Source: an uncultured Burkholderiales bacterium (GTDB lineage: Bacteria > Pseudomonadota > Gammaproteobacteria > Burkholderiales > Burkholderiaceae_C). From it: a stretch of DNA of 54,924 nt. Shown here in pieces: positions 1 through 8,350 of this stretch; position 1 is the first letter of the stretch; each line of letters starts with the position of its first letter. Location: positions 1 to 54,924 of the forward strand of contig CAIKYO010000230.1 in assembly GCA_903831655.1 (NCBI GenBank), in the 5' to 3' direction. Under the pieces are notes generated by a model that did not search any database, had not been told where the DNA came from, and saw nothing but the letters and a program-made list of their open reading frames with translations. The translations under genes were made by a program, and so were the position numbers.

Positions 1-354
1 ACGACCACCGCCGCCGCCGCCGTATCCACCGCCGCCACCGCCGCCGTAACCACCACCGCCGCCACCGCCGCCAAATCCACCACCGGATCTGGGGGGACGA
101 CGAGTCTCCATGGGACGCGCTTCATTGACGACAAGACTACGGCCACCCAAAGGTTGGCCATTCATGCCTTCAATGGCAGCTTGTGCTTCAGCATCGCTAC
201 CCATTTCTACAAAACCAAAACCTTTTGAACGACCGGTGTCGCGTTCCATCATCACTTTTGCGCTTGTAACAGCACCAAATTGACCAAAAGATTGTTCTAA
301 ATCACTGTCTCGCACCGAGTACGGCAGGTTACCCACGTATAGCTTGTTGCCCAT
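1..354 (-). CDS. RRM-type RNA-binding protein with glycine-rich C-terminus (partial, runs off window start)
   Basis: Reverse-strand translation from the ATG at 354: MGNKLYVGNLPYSVRDSDLEQSFGQFGAVTSAKVMMERDTGRSKGFGFVEMGSDAEAQAAIEGMNGQPLGGRSLVVNEARPMETRRPPRSGGGFGGGGGGGG...; RNP motifs LYVGNL and KGFGFVEM present. Not in the ORF track because it is truncated. Confidence 0.93.
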   Translation of the reverse strand, partial: MGNKLYVGNLPYSVRDSDLEQSFGQFGAVTSAKVMMERDTGRSKGFGFVEMGSDAEAQAAIEGMNGQPLGGRSLVVNEARPMETRRPPRSGGGFGGGGGGGGYGGGGGGGYGGGGGGR

Positions 355-708
355 GAAAAGGGACTCCTAAAAAACACAATAACAAAGCGATGGGGTCCCA
401 AAGCACAACGCAAGAAAAAAAGCGGGGGCGCGAAACTGACCGATCACCAAACATGCATTACCTTTTTCAAATAATGAAAATAAGTATGCTTAATCATTAT
501 GTATCAATATTGCATTTTGACTATAGGGATGACCTAGAAATCACCAAAAGAGTGTTTAAATACCACAAAAAATCCAACAAATTGAAAAATTAATCCAAAA
601 GAAAACAAAAAAACACGATCCTGCCAAAGGGGAATAAAAAAGAATACACAAAAATCCAAAGTAGAGCATGTCAAAATAGCGCAATGTTCAATATCGGTTT
701 CGTATTTC

Positions 709-1860
709 ATGACGCTCATTGCTGAAGCCAAGAAAATGCATTTTTCAGAGCCATTGCCGCTGCAAAGTGGTTTGGTTTTGGGTGCGTACGATTTGGCGTA
801 TGAAACGTATGGACAGCTCAATGCAGATAAAAGCAATGCCATTTTGATCTGCCACGCGCTCAATGCCTCCCATCATGTTGCGGGTGTCTATGACAATGAG
901 CTCAACAATGTGGGCTGGTGGGATAACATGATTGGTCCAGGAAAGCCAATAGATACAAATCGATTTTTTGTAATTGGCGTCAACAACCTAGGATCTTGCT
1001 TTGGCTCGACTGGCCCCAAGGATATCAATCCGCAGACCCATCAAGCTTATGGTGCAGACTTTCCCGTTGTAACCGTAGAGGATTGGGTTGACTCACAAGA
1101 GCGCTTGGTGAGTGCGCTGGGAATAGATTGTTTGCTGGCCGTGATGGGCGGTAGCTTAGGAGGCATGCAGGTGCTGTCTTGGAGCATTCGGTTTCCCTCT
1201 AGACTTCAGCACGCGGTCGTGATTGCAAGTGCTCCCAACTTAACGGCAGAAAACATTGCCTTTAATGAGGTGGCCAGGCGAGCAATTGTTACGGACCCTC
1301 AGTTTCATGAAGGTCATTTTTACCGACATGGTGTTGTACCCCACAGGGGATTGAGAATTGCGCGCATGATTGGTCACATCACATACTTAAGTGATGATGT
1401 GATGAACACACGATTTGGTAGAGGATTACAAAGAGCTAAGATGGCGCTTCAAGCCGGTGAGGGCAATGGCAGTGAGCTCGATTTTTTGTACACGACACAG
1501 GACGTCGAATTTCAAATCGAGAGTTATTTAAGACACCAAGGAGACAAGTTTGCCGACTACTTTGACGCAAACACCTATTTGTTGATCACCCGAGCACTCG
1601 ATTATTTTGATCCTGCAAGAATGCATGGTGGACAACTCAGCCAAGCCTTGAAAGATACCAAAGCTAAATTTTTGGTCATCAGCTTCACCACGGACTGGAG
1701 ATTTTCACCAGCCCGCAGCCAAGAAATTGTCAAAGCATTGCTGGACAACAGATGTGCGGTCACCTACGCAAACATCAACGCGCCACACGGACATGATGCA
1801 TTTTTACTTGAAGATGCGCGATACATGACGGTTGTGAAAAACTACTTTGAACAACTTTAA
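709..1860 (+). CDS. metX: Homoserine O-acyltransferase (MetX family)
   Basis: [12 protein letters not shown]...[29 protein letters not shown] and GGSLGGMQ nucleophile elbow; followed by metW. Confidence 0.95.
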   Translation: MTLIAEAKKMHFSEPLPLQSGLVLGAYDLAYETYGQLNADKSNAILICHALNASHHVAGVYDNELNNVGWWDNMIGPGKPIDTNRFFVIGVNNLGSCFGSTGPKDINPQTHQAYGADFPVVTVEDWVDSQERLVSALGIDCLLAVMGGSLGGMQVLSWSIRFPSRLQHAVVIASAPNLTAENIAFNEVARRAIVTDPQFHEGHFYRHGVVPHRGLRIARMIGHITYLSDDVMNTRFGRGLQRAKMALQAGEGNGSELDFLYTTQDVEFQIESYLRHQGDKFADYFDANTYLLITRALDYFDPARMHGGQLSQALKDTKAKFLVISFTTDWRFSPARSQEIVKALLDNRCAVTYANINAPHGHDAFLLEDARYMTVVKNYFEQL

Positions 1861-1866
1861 GGGCTA

Positions 1867-2472
1867 TTGATTTTGGATTCGTCTAAGCAAATCGAGATTT
1901 TGGCCAATTTAATCCCTCCCAAAAGTCGGGTTTTGGATCTGGGATGTGGAGATGGTACTTTTCTTGAATATTTGATTCAAGAGCGGGGATGCTTTGGCTA
2001 CGGCATCGAGCTAGACGATGAAAATGTAGGAATCTGTGTCAAGCGAGGTGTGCATGTTCTCCAATTGGACTTGGAACAAGGATTAAAACTCTTTGAAGAT
2101 CAATCCTTTGACGTGGTTTTACAGATTGATACATTGCAGCACTTAAGAAATGCAGAAATCATGCTCAAAGAGACGGCGCGCGTTGGCAAGATGGGGGTGG
2201 TCACGTTTCCAAACTTTGCCCATTGGCCAAACAGGCTGAGTGTTTTAAACGGTCGCATGCCAGTTACCAAACACTTGCCCTACGAGTGGTATGACACGCC
2301 CAACATTCGCGTTGCCACGTTCAAAGATTTTCAAAGTTTGGCTGAAAAAAATCAGCTCCATATATTGGAAGCATTTGGGATGAAAGATAATCACCGCGTG
2401 CGATATTTTTCGAATTTAAGAGCAAGCACAGCCGTGTTTAAGTTCACGGCTCAAACCACAACACGGGAGTAA
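1867..2472 (+). CDS. metW: Methionine biosynthesis protein MetW (SAM-dependent methyltransferase fold)
   Basis: VLDLGCGDGTFLEYL motif; directly after metX; TTG start. Confidence 0.93.
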   Translation: MILDSSKQIEILANLIPPKSRVLDLGCGDGTFLEYLIQERGCFGYGIELDDENVGICVKRGVHVLQLDLEQGLKLFEDQSFDVVLQIDTLQHLRNAEIMLKETARVGKMGVVTFPNFAHWPNRLSVLNGRMPVTKHLPYEWYDTPNIRVATFKDFQSLAEKNQLHILEAFGMKDNHRVRYFSNLRASTAVFKFTAQTTTRE

Positions 2473-2476
2473 AACG

Positions 2477-3166
2477 ATGGGTCAAATGATCGAATTGACA
2501 GCAGCAGATGGATTTAAAAATGAAGCCTACGTGGCTTATCCAAAGGGCAATATTCGCGGCGCAGTTGTTGTGATTCAAGAAATTTTTGGTGTCAATGCGC
2601 ACATCAAAGCGGTGGCCAATGGTTACGCTTTGGCTGGATATTTGGCCATTGCACCCGCAACATTTACAAGAGCCAAAGCAGATGTTGATTTGGGCTACAC
2701 ACCCGAGGACATGAAGGCCGGTTTTGAGCTCAAAATGGCGATCGAAGGCTTGCCTGGCTTGGGTGTGGTGCAAGATATTCAAGCAGCGGTCACCTGGGCG
2801 CAAGCAGAGTCAAAGGGCAAGGTCGGCGTGGTTGGATATTGCTGGGGCGGTTTGCTGACATGGAAGAGTGCAGCCTTGGTCAACGGTCTCAGTGCTGCAG
2901 TGGCTTACTACGGTGGCGGAATGACAGTTGAGCCCGCAATAGAGCTCACGCCCAAGTGTCCTACCATTGCACACTTTGCAGAGAAAGATCACTGGATCAC
3001 GCCTCCGACCATTGAGGCGTTTAAACACAAACATGCAGATGTGCCTGTTTACATGTATGACGCTGATCACGGCTTCAATTGCGACATGAGAGGTGCTTAC
3101 CACGAAGAGTCCGCCAATTTGGCTCTAGAGAGAACTTTGGCGTTTTTCAACACACATTTGGCGTAA
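2477..3166 (+). CDS. Dienelactone hydrolase family protein
   Basis: VVVIQEIFGVNAHIKAVANGYALAGYLAIAP and VGVVGYCWGG motifs. Confidence 0.92.
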   Translation: MGQMIELTAADGFKNEAYVAYPKGNIRGAVVVIQEIFGVNAHIKAVANGYALAGYLAIAPATFTRAKADVDLGYTPEDMKAGFELKMAIEGLPGLGVVQDIQAAVTWAQAESKGKVGVVGYCWGGLLTWKSAALVNGLSAAVAYYGGGMTVEPAIELTPKCPTIAHFAEKDHWITPPTIEAFKHKHADVPVYMYDADHGFNCDMRGAYHEESANLALERTLAFFNTHLA

Positions 3167-3174
3167 ATTAATAA

Positions 3175-3244
3175 TACCCAGTGCAGGTTAAAAATCGATG
3201 AGTTGAACTTGACCTGTGGGGCGCTCAGGTCATGGGTACTTTTT
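3175..3244 (+). terminator. Nested stem-loop followed by a CTTTTT tract (terminator or attenuator candidate)
   Basis: TACCCA 3175-3180 pairs with TGGGTA 3233-3238; GACCTG 3211-3216 pairs with CAGGTC 3226-3231; followed by CTTTTT. Confidence 0.55.
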
Positions 3245-3289
3245 AAAGGTTTGGCTCGATTCCATCAAAGACATGTGGAGGCAAATTAA

Positions 3290-3811
3290 TTGCTTTGGAT
3301 CAAAACGTTGCACATAGTTTTTGTGGCAAGTTGGTTTGCAGGACTTTTTTATTTGCCCAGAATATTTGTTAATTTGGCAATGTTGTCAAAAGACGAAGAG
3401 GCGGTATGGGCCAGGCTAATTTTGATGGCCAATAAGTTGCTGCGCTTCACCACCATCTTGATGGTTTTTGCGGTTTTGATGGGCGCAATTTTGTGGCTCT
3501 ACTTCGGAGTGGGTCTTGGTGCAGAGCAAACATGGATGCATGCCAAATTGGCGCTGGTCATAGGTGTTGTCATTTTTCACTGGGTTTGTTATCGACACTT
3601 GAAAAAATTACGCACAGGTGTCAGCGAGCAGTCTCACATTTGGTACCGTTGGTTCAACGAGTTGCCCGTCATTTTGATGTTGCTCATTGTGGCGCTGGTG
3701 GTGCACAAGCCTCTCGATCCAGGATCATTTTTAATGAATGTCCTTTTATGGATATTGGGCATGGTGTTGTTGGTCATGGCTTTAATGAGTATTAAAAAAC
3801 GCATGACATGA
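3290..3811 (+). CDS. CopD/HemJ-like (UPF0093-type) integral membrane protein
   Basis: MLWIKTLHIVFVASWFAGLFYLPRIFVN N-terminus typical of the HemJ/CopD family; TTG start with GGAGG upstream. Confidence 0.8.
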   Translation: MLWIKTLHIVFVASWFAGLFYLPRIFVNLAMLSKDEEAVWARLILMANKLLRFTTILMVFAVLMGAILWLYFGVGLGAEQTWMHAKLALVIGVVIFHWVCYRHLKKLRTGVSEQSHIWYRWFNELPVILMLLIVALVVHKPLDPGSFLMNVLLWILGMVLLVMALMSIKKRMT

Positions 3812-4917
3812 GCTCATTTAGATCATCGGCCACACCCATCAGTGCATTTTTTGTGGCTGTGGTGGTTTATGCAAGCTTGCATCCTTTTGAAGGGTGGCGC
3901 AATCAAGACATCGCACCGTGGGCTTTTCTTTTTGCGCCCATTTCCAGGTATTGGTCGATTTGGGATGTTTTGCTCAATTTATTGGGCTACATTCCGTTGG
4001 GATTGACGCTGACCTTGGCCTTGGTGAGAACCTACAAGGGTCGAACAAAGTGGCTTTGGGGTTGGATGATGGGCAGTGCGCTTTCTTTTGCAATGGAGTG
4101 CACACAAACCTATCTTCCTTCCAGAGTCCCATCGGTTGTTGATTTTGCATTGAACAGTTTAGGCGCACTGATTGGGGCTTGGCTTGCTTACAGTTTTGAG
4201 CGCATGGGTTGGGTGGATGCTTGGTCTCAATTCAAAAAGAGTTGGTTTATTAAGCATTCATCAATGGCGTTGGTCATGCTTTTGATTTGGCCATTGGCAT
4301 TGTTGTTTCCTTTGAAAATTCCATTCGCTACGGGTCAGGTGTTTTGGAGGATTCAAGACTTTCTCTTGGAGTGGTCTGCGGATTCGGCGTTCAGTTGGAT
4401 TACACAGCTCCCTCCATTTGGTTTTTCAGGGCAAGACAACGACTGGACCGTGCTTACCGTGACAACGGGCCTGTTGATGCCATGTTTGTTGATCAATACG
4501 ATCGTATCAAGGCCACTTCGTCGTTATGTTTTGATGCTCTTGATGATGAGTGTTGGTGTCGGCATTGGGGCTTTCTCTGCTTGGCTAAGCTTTGGTACCA
4601 ACCATGTTGCATCTTGGATCAATCAAGACGTTTTAACTGGAATGGGTCTCGCCTTGGTGCTCAGTTTGGGTAGTGGTGGTTTTTCAATGGGGTTGTCAAA
4701 GATTCTCTTGATCACGTGTATTTTGGTGCACGTGTTGTTTGTTAACCCAGGACACCAAGACGTCTATTTGTCACAAACCTTGCTCACATGGGAGCAAAGT
4801 AAGTTTGTTCGTTTCAATGGTTTGGCTCAGTGGTTGGGTTGGATTTGGCCTTATGCGGTGATGATTCACACACTCACAAGAATGAATGAACAAAGAGGAT
4901 TTAAAATCAGAGTATGA
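3808..4917 (+). CDS. VanZ-like family membrane protein
   Basis: Multi-TM; DVLLNLLGYIPLG and ECTQTYLPSRVPSVVDFALNSLGALIGAWLA motifs; ATGA overlap with the upstream gene. Confidence 0.85.
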   Translation: MSSFRSSATPISAFFVAVVVYASLHPFEGWRNQDIAPWAFLFAPISRYWSIWDVLLNLLGYIPLGLTLTLALVRTYKGRTKWLWGWMMGSALSFAMECTQTYLPSRVPSVVDFALNSLGALIGAWLAYSFERMGWVDAWSQFKKSWFIKHSSMALVMLLIWPLALLFPLKIPFATGQVFWRIQDFLLEWSADSAFSWITQLPPFGFSGQDNDWTVLTVTTGLLMPCLLINTIVSRPLRRYVLMLLMMSVGVGIGAFSAWLSFGTNHVASWINQDVLTGMGLALVLSLGSGGFSMGLSKILLITCILVHVLFVNPGHQDVYLSQTLLTWEQSKFVRFNGLAQWLGWIWPYAVMIHTLTRMNEQRGFKIRV

Positions 4918-5246
4918 CGAATCAATCTTACTATCAACACCATGTCTTTTTTTGTTTGAATGAGCGCTCCAATGAGCAGTCATGCGCGCACTACCAAGCT
5001 CAACAAGCCTTTGATCACTGCAAAGCTGGGGTGAAAAAAATGGGCTTGTCAGGACCTGGTGGTGTGAGAGTGAACAAGGCCGGGTGTTTGGATCGATGTG
5101 CAGGCGGGCCTGTGGTGGTGGTGTATCCACAAGAGGTTTGGTATACCTATGTTGACAATGCCGACATCGATGAAATCATTGAAAGTCACTTGAAAAACAA
5201 TGTGCCGGTTGAGCGCTTGATGCTTGCACCAGACGTTGGACGGTGA
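4914..5246 (+). CDS. (2Fe-2S) thioredoxin-like ferredoxin
   Basis: HHVFFCLNER...CAHYQ...VRVNKAGCLDRCAGGPVVVVYPQEVWY. Confidence 0.88.
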   Translation: MTNQSYYQHHVFFCLNERSNEQSCAHYQAQQAFDHCKAGVKKMGLSGPGGVRVNKAGCLDRCAGGPVVVVYPQEVWYTYVDNADIDEIIESHLKNNVPVERLMLAPDVGR

Positions 5247-5905
5247 AGATGAATTCGCATTCAAAAAAAACAATGATCTCTGGGCCTGTGGGCTTACTCG
5301 AGGGATTGATAGACGAGCCCAATGAAGAAATTTTGAGTGCCCTTGGCCTTGAAGGCTCACTCGGTACAGCTGTTCTTTTTCATCCCCATCCTTTGCATGG
5401 TGGCTCTATGGATAACAAGGTGATTCAAACCTTGGCCAGGGCACATTTGCAGGCAGGATGGCGCGTGGTTAGATTTAATTTTCGAGGGGTAGGACAAAGC
5501 GAGGGCAGTTACGGCGAGAGCATCGGTGAGCTAGAGGATGCAATGTCTGTCATTCAATCTCAAGCACCGACTGGCGCGTTGTGTTTAGGCGGTTTTTCTT
5601 TTGGTGCGATGACAGCAGCTAGAGCTTTGCATCAGCTCGCAGGTTCCCGAGACATCAAAAAGGTGGTCCTGGTAGGGATTGCAGTGACTCGTTTTGAGGT
5701 GCCTCACATTGATCCCAACTTGCACAACCACACGCTGTTGATTCACGGCAGCGAAGACGATACGGTCCCCTTGAAGCTGGTTATGGATTGGGCTGAGCCG
5801 CAAATTTTGCCAGTGACAGTGGTCCCTCAAACCGGACACTTCTTTCACGGACAACTTCCCCTCTTAAAGGGGTTGGTTCTAAGACATTTGAGTAGCGTGC
5901 TTTAA
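5243..5905 (+). CDS. Alpha/beta hydrolase
   Basis: LFHPHPLHGGSMDNKVIQTLARAHLQAGWRVVRFNFRGVGQSEGSYGE; GGFSFGA elbow; IHGSEDDTVP. Confidence 0.88.
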   Translation: MKMNSHSKKTMISGPVGLLEGLIDEPNEEILSALGLEGSLGTAVLFHPHPLHGGSMDNKVIQTLARAHLQAGWRVVRFNFRGVGQSEGSYGESIGELEDAMSVIQSQAPTGALCLGGFSFGAMTAARALHQLAGSRDIKKVVLVGIAVTRFEVPHIDPNLHNHTLLIHGSEDDTVPLKLVMDWAEPQILPVTVVPQTGHFFHGQLPLLKGLVLRHLSSVL

Positions 5906-5958
5906 GGGCAAGCTAAATTTTTGAAGAATACTGAGTTTGAAATTAGGAACAGCAAAAA

Positions 5959-7122
5959 ATGATAAGAACAATAAAAGCGGTGTTGGTCATGGGTGCATTG
6001 ATGTCAATCGCGTCTGTGAATGCACAAATTCAAGGGGTGAACCCACCCGAGGTTGCCGCTCACGCATATATGTTGATAGATGTGACTGCGCACCAAGTTT
6101 TGGCAGAGCACTTGGCCGATGAAGCGGTAGAGCCTGCATCTCTTACAAAGCTGATGACAGCGTATGTTGTTTTTGAAGCTTTGAAGAGCAAAAAAATCGA
6201 TTTGAAACAAGTTTTCCCCATTTCAGTCCGTGCTTGGAAAATGCCAGGATCTAGGATGTTTGTAGATCCCAAGATGACAGTGGCCGTTGAGGACTTGCTC
6301 AAAGGCTTGATTGTGCAGTCTGGCAACGACGCGGCCGTGGCGTTGGCCGAAGGGGTTGGGGGAAGCGTTGAGCACTTTGTTCAAATGATGAACGACCAGG
6401 CGTTGCGATTGGGTATGACGCACACAGTCTATAAGAACCCGGAAGGATTGACCACGGCGGGTCATTTAACGACGGCGCGGGATTTGTCCATTTTGGCGCA
6501 AAGGCTGATGCAAGATTTTCCAGAATACATTGGCTACTACGCCATCAAACGTTATCGATATCCCGGAACGCCCGTTGCCAATGACAACAATCGCAATTTG
6601 TTGTTGTTTCGTGATCCAACGGTGGACGGCTTGAAAACTGGACATACCGATGCGGCAGGTTTTTGTATGATTGCAACAGCAAAGCGCGATGTGCCTGGTT
6701 TTTCAGGTCGTCGACTTTTATCGATCGTGCTGGGATCGGTGAGCGAGAACTCAAGAGCTGCAGAGTCGCAAAAAATTCTAAACTGGGGATACACCGCATT
6801 TGAACCCGTTAAGCTCTTTGATGGCGGGCAGTCGGTGATGAATATTCGACTATGGAAGGGTAAAGAAAGTGAACTTCCTGTTGGAAAAACAACACCCATT
6901 GTGGTGGCTGTTCCTGAAGGGCAGTCCAAGCAATTGACCTCAAAAGTGGAGTTCAAAGACCCCTTGGTTGCACCGGTTCGACAAGGGGCAGGCGTTGCTC
7001 ACTTGAAGTTGTTTCTCTCTGGAGCGTTGATTGGTGACATCGAACTCGAGAGCTTAAAAACAGTAGAAGAAGCATCGATCTTTGGTCGAGCTTGGGATGC
7101 ATTGAGACTCTGGATTAAGTAA
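5959..7122 (+). CDS. D-alanyl-D-alanine carboxypeptidase (penicillin-binding protein 5/6 family)
   Basis: SLTKLMTAY (SxxK), SGND (SxN) and KTGHT (KTG) motifs; signal peptide. Confidence 0.95.
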   Translation: MIRTIKAVLVMGALMSIASVNAQIQGVNPPEVAAHAYMLIDVTAHQVLAEHLADEAVEPASLTKLMTAYVVFEALKSKKIDLKQVFPISVRAWKMPGSRMFVDPKMTVAVEDLLKGLIVQSGNDAAVALAEGVGGSVEHFVQMMNDQALRLGMTHTVYKNPEGLTTAGHLTTARDLSILAQRLMQDFPEYIGYYAIKRYRYPGTPVANDNNRNLLLFRDPTVDGLKTGHTDAAGFCMIATAKRDVPGFSGRRLLSIVLGSVSENSRAAESQKILNWGYTAFEPVKLFDGGQSVMNIRLWKGKESELPVGKTTPIVVAVPEGQSKQLTSKVEFKDPLVAPVRQGAGVAHLKLFLSGALIGDIELESLKTVEEASIFGRAWDALRLWIK

Positions 7123-7151
7123 GCACTCACTAACTGCCAGGGCTTAAAAAG

Positions 7152-7180
7152 TTGCCCAAAAACTTTTGAACTGATATACT
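7152..7180 (+). promoter_or_regulatory. Candidate sigma70 promoter of the str operon
   Basis: TTGCCC (7152-7157), 17-nt spacer, TATACT (7175-7180) with an extended -10 TG. Confidence 0.6.
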
Positions 7181-7245
7181 CGAAGGCTTTCCGCAATTTA
7201 CGGAAAATTTTTTATTCACGAATTTTAACGTTTGGGACGTTTTCA

Positions 7246-7623
7246 ATGCCAACCATTAATCAATTGGTGCGTCATGGGCGCGAGGTCGAAAAGACCAAGT
7301 CAAAAAGCCCTGCGATGCAAAATTCTCCTCAAAGACGAGGAGTCTGTACGCGTGTTTACACAACAACGCCTAAAAAACCTAACTCTGCCTTGCGTAAAGT
7401 TGCCAAAGTTCGTTTAACCAACGGCTTTGAAGTGATTTCATACATTGGTGGTGAAGGTCACAACCTACAAGAGCACTCGGTCGTTTTGGTCCGTGGTGGT
7501 CGTGTAAAAGATTTGCCTGGTGTGAGATATCACATTGTGCGTGGATCATTGGACTTGCAAGGCGTTAAAGACCGCAAGCAATCCAGATCTAAATACGGTG
7601 CTAAGCGTCCTAAGAAGGCTTAA
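7246..7623 (+). CDS. rpsL: 30S ribosomal protein S12
   Basis: [57 protein letters not shown]. Confidence 0.99.
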   Translation: MPTINQLVRHGREVEKTKSKSPAMQNSPQRRGVCTRVYTTTPKKPNSALRKVAKVRLTNGFEVISYIGGEGHNLQEHSVVLVRGGRVKDLPGVRYHIVRGSLDLQGVKDRKQSRSKYGAKRPKKA

Positions 7624-7780
7624 AGCACCATCGGTGCCTTTTGAGTCTGGCAGGCTCTGAAGGCGAAGTGACACCAAGCCTCAATGGTGGGGCAAGGCGG
7701 TCGAGTAAGTGGGGATTGTTTTTGATCTCCCATGGCGCTTGAAATGAATCAAGCCCAACTGAAGCAATAAAGGAAATGAT

Positions 7781-8251
7781 ATGCCACGTCGTCGTGAAGT
7801 CCCAAAACGTGAAATTCTGCCAGATCCCAAGTATGGCAATGTAGAGCTCTCTAAGTTCATGAATGTGATCATGGAGGGTGGTAAAAAAGCGGTTGCAGAG
7901 CGCATCATTTACGGTGCTCTGGAACAAATCGAACAAAAATCAGGCAAAGACCCATTGGAGCTCTTTAGCGTTGCAATCAACAACGTCAAGCCCATGGTTG
8001 AAGTTAAGTCACGCCGTGTAGGTGGTGCGAACTATCAAGTGCCTGTTGAAGTCAGACCCATCCGTCGCTTGGCTTTGTCAATGCGTTGGTTGAAAGAGGC
8101 CGCTCGCAAGAGGGGTGAAAAGTCCATGGCTTTGCGTTTGGCCAACGAGTTACTTGAGGCCTCAGAAGGCCGTGGCGGCGCGATGAAAAAGCGCGATGAA
8201 GTTCACCGCATGGCTGAAGCCAACAAAGCGTTTTCGCACTTCCGCTTCTAA
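7781..8251 (+). CDS. rpsG: 30S ribosomal protein S7
   Basis: [42 protein letters not shown]. Confidence 0.99.
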   Translation: MPRRREVPKREILPDPKYGNVELSKFMNVIMEGGKKAVAERIIYGALEQIEQKSGKDPLELFSVAINNVKPMVEVKSRRVGGANYQVPVEVRPIRRLALSMRWLKEAARKRGEKSMALRLANELLEASEGRGGAMKKRDEVHRMAEANKAFSHFRF

Positions 8252-8350
8252 TTTCTCTTTTATTCAGGCAGGTGTGAAGATCTGGGGCAAAACCCCGTGG
8301 TCGGGCACCCTGCCTGTTTCAATTTATTTTTCTCTTAAAAGGCAACCATC

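Noticed and set aside
7246-7623. Possible streptomycin-resistance substitutions in rpsL
   Set aside because: The [10 protein letters not shown] and RVKDLPGVR segments look wild-type.
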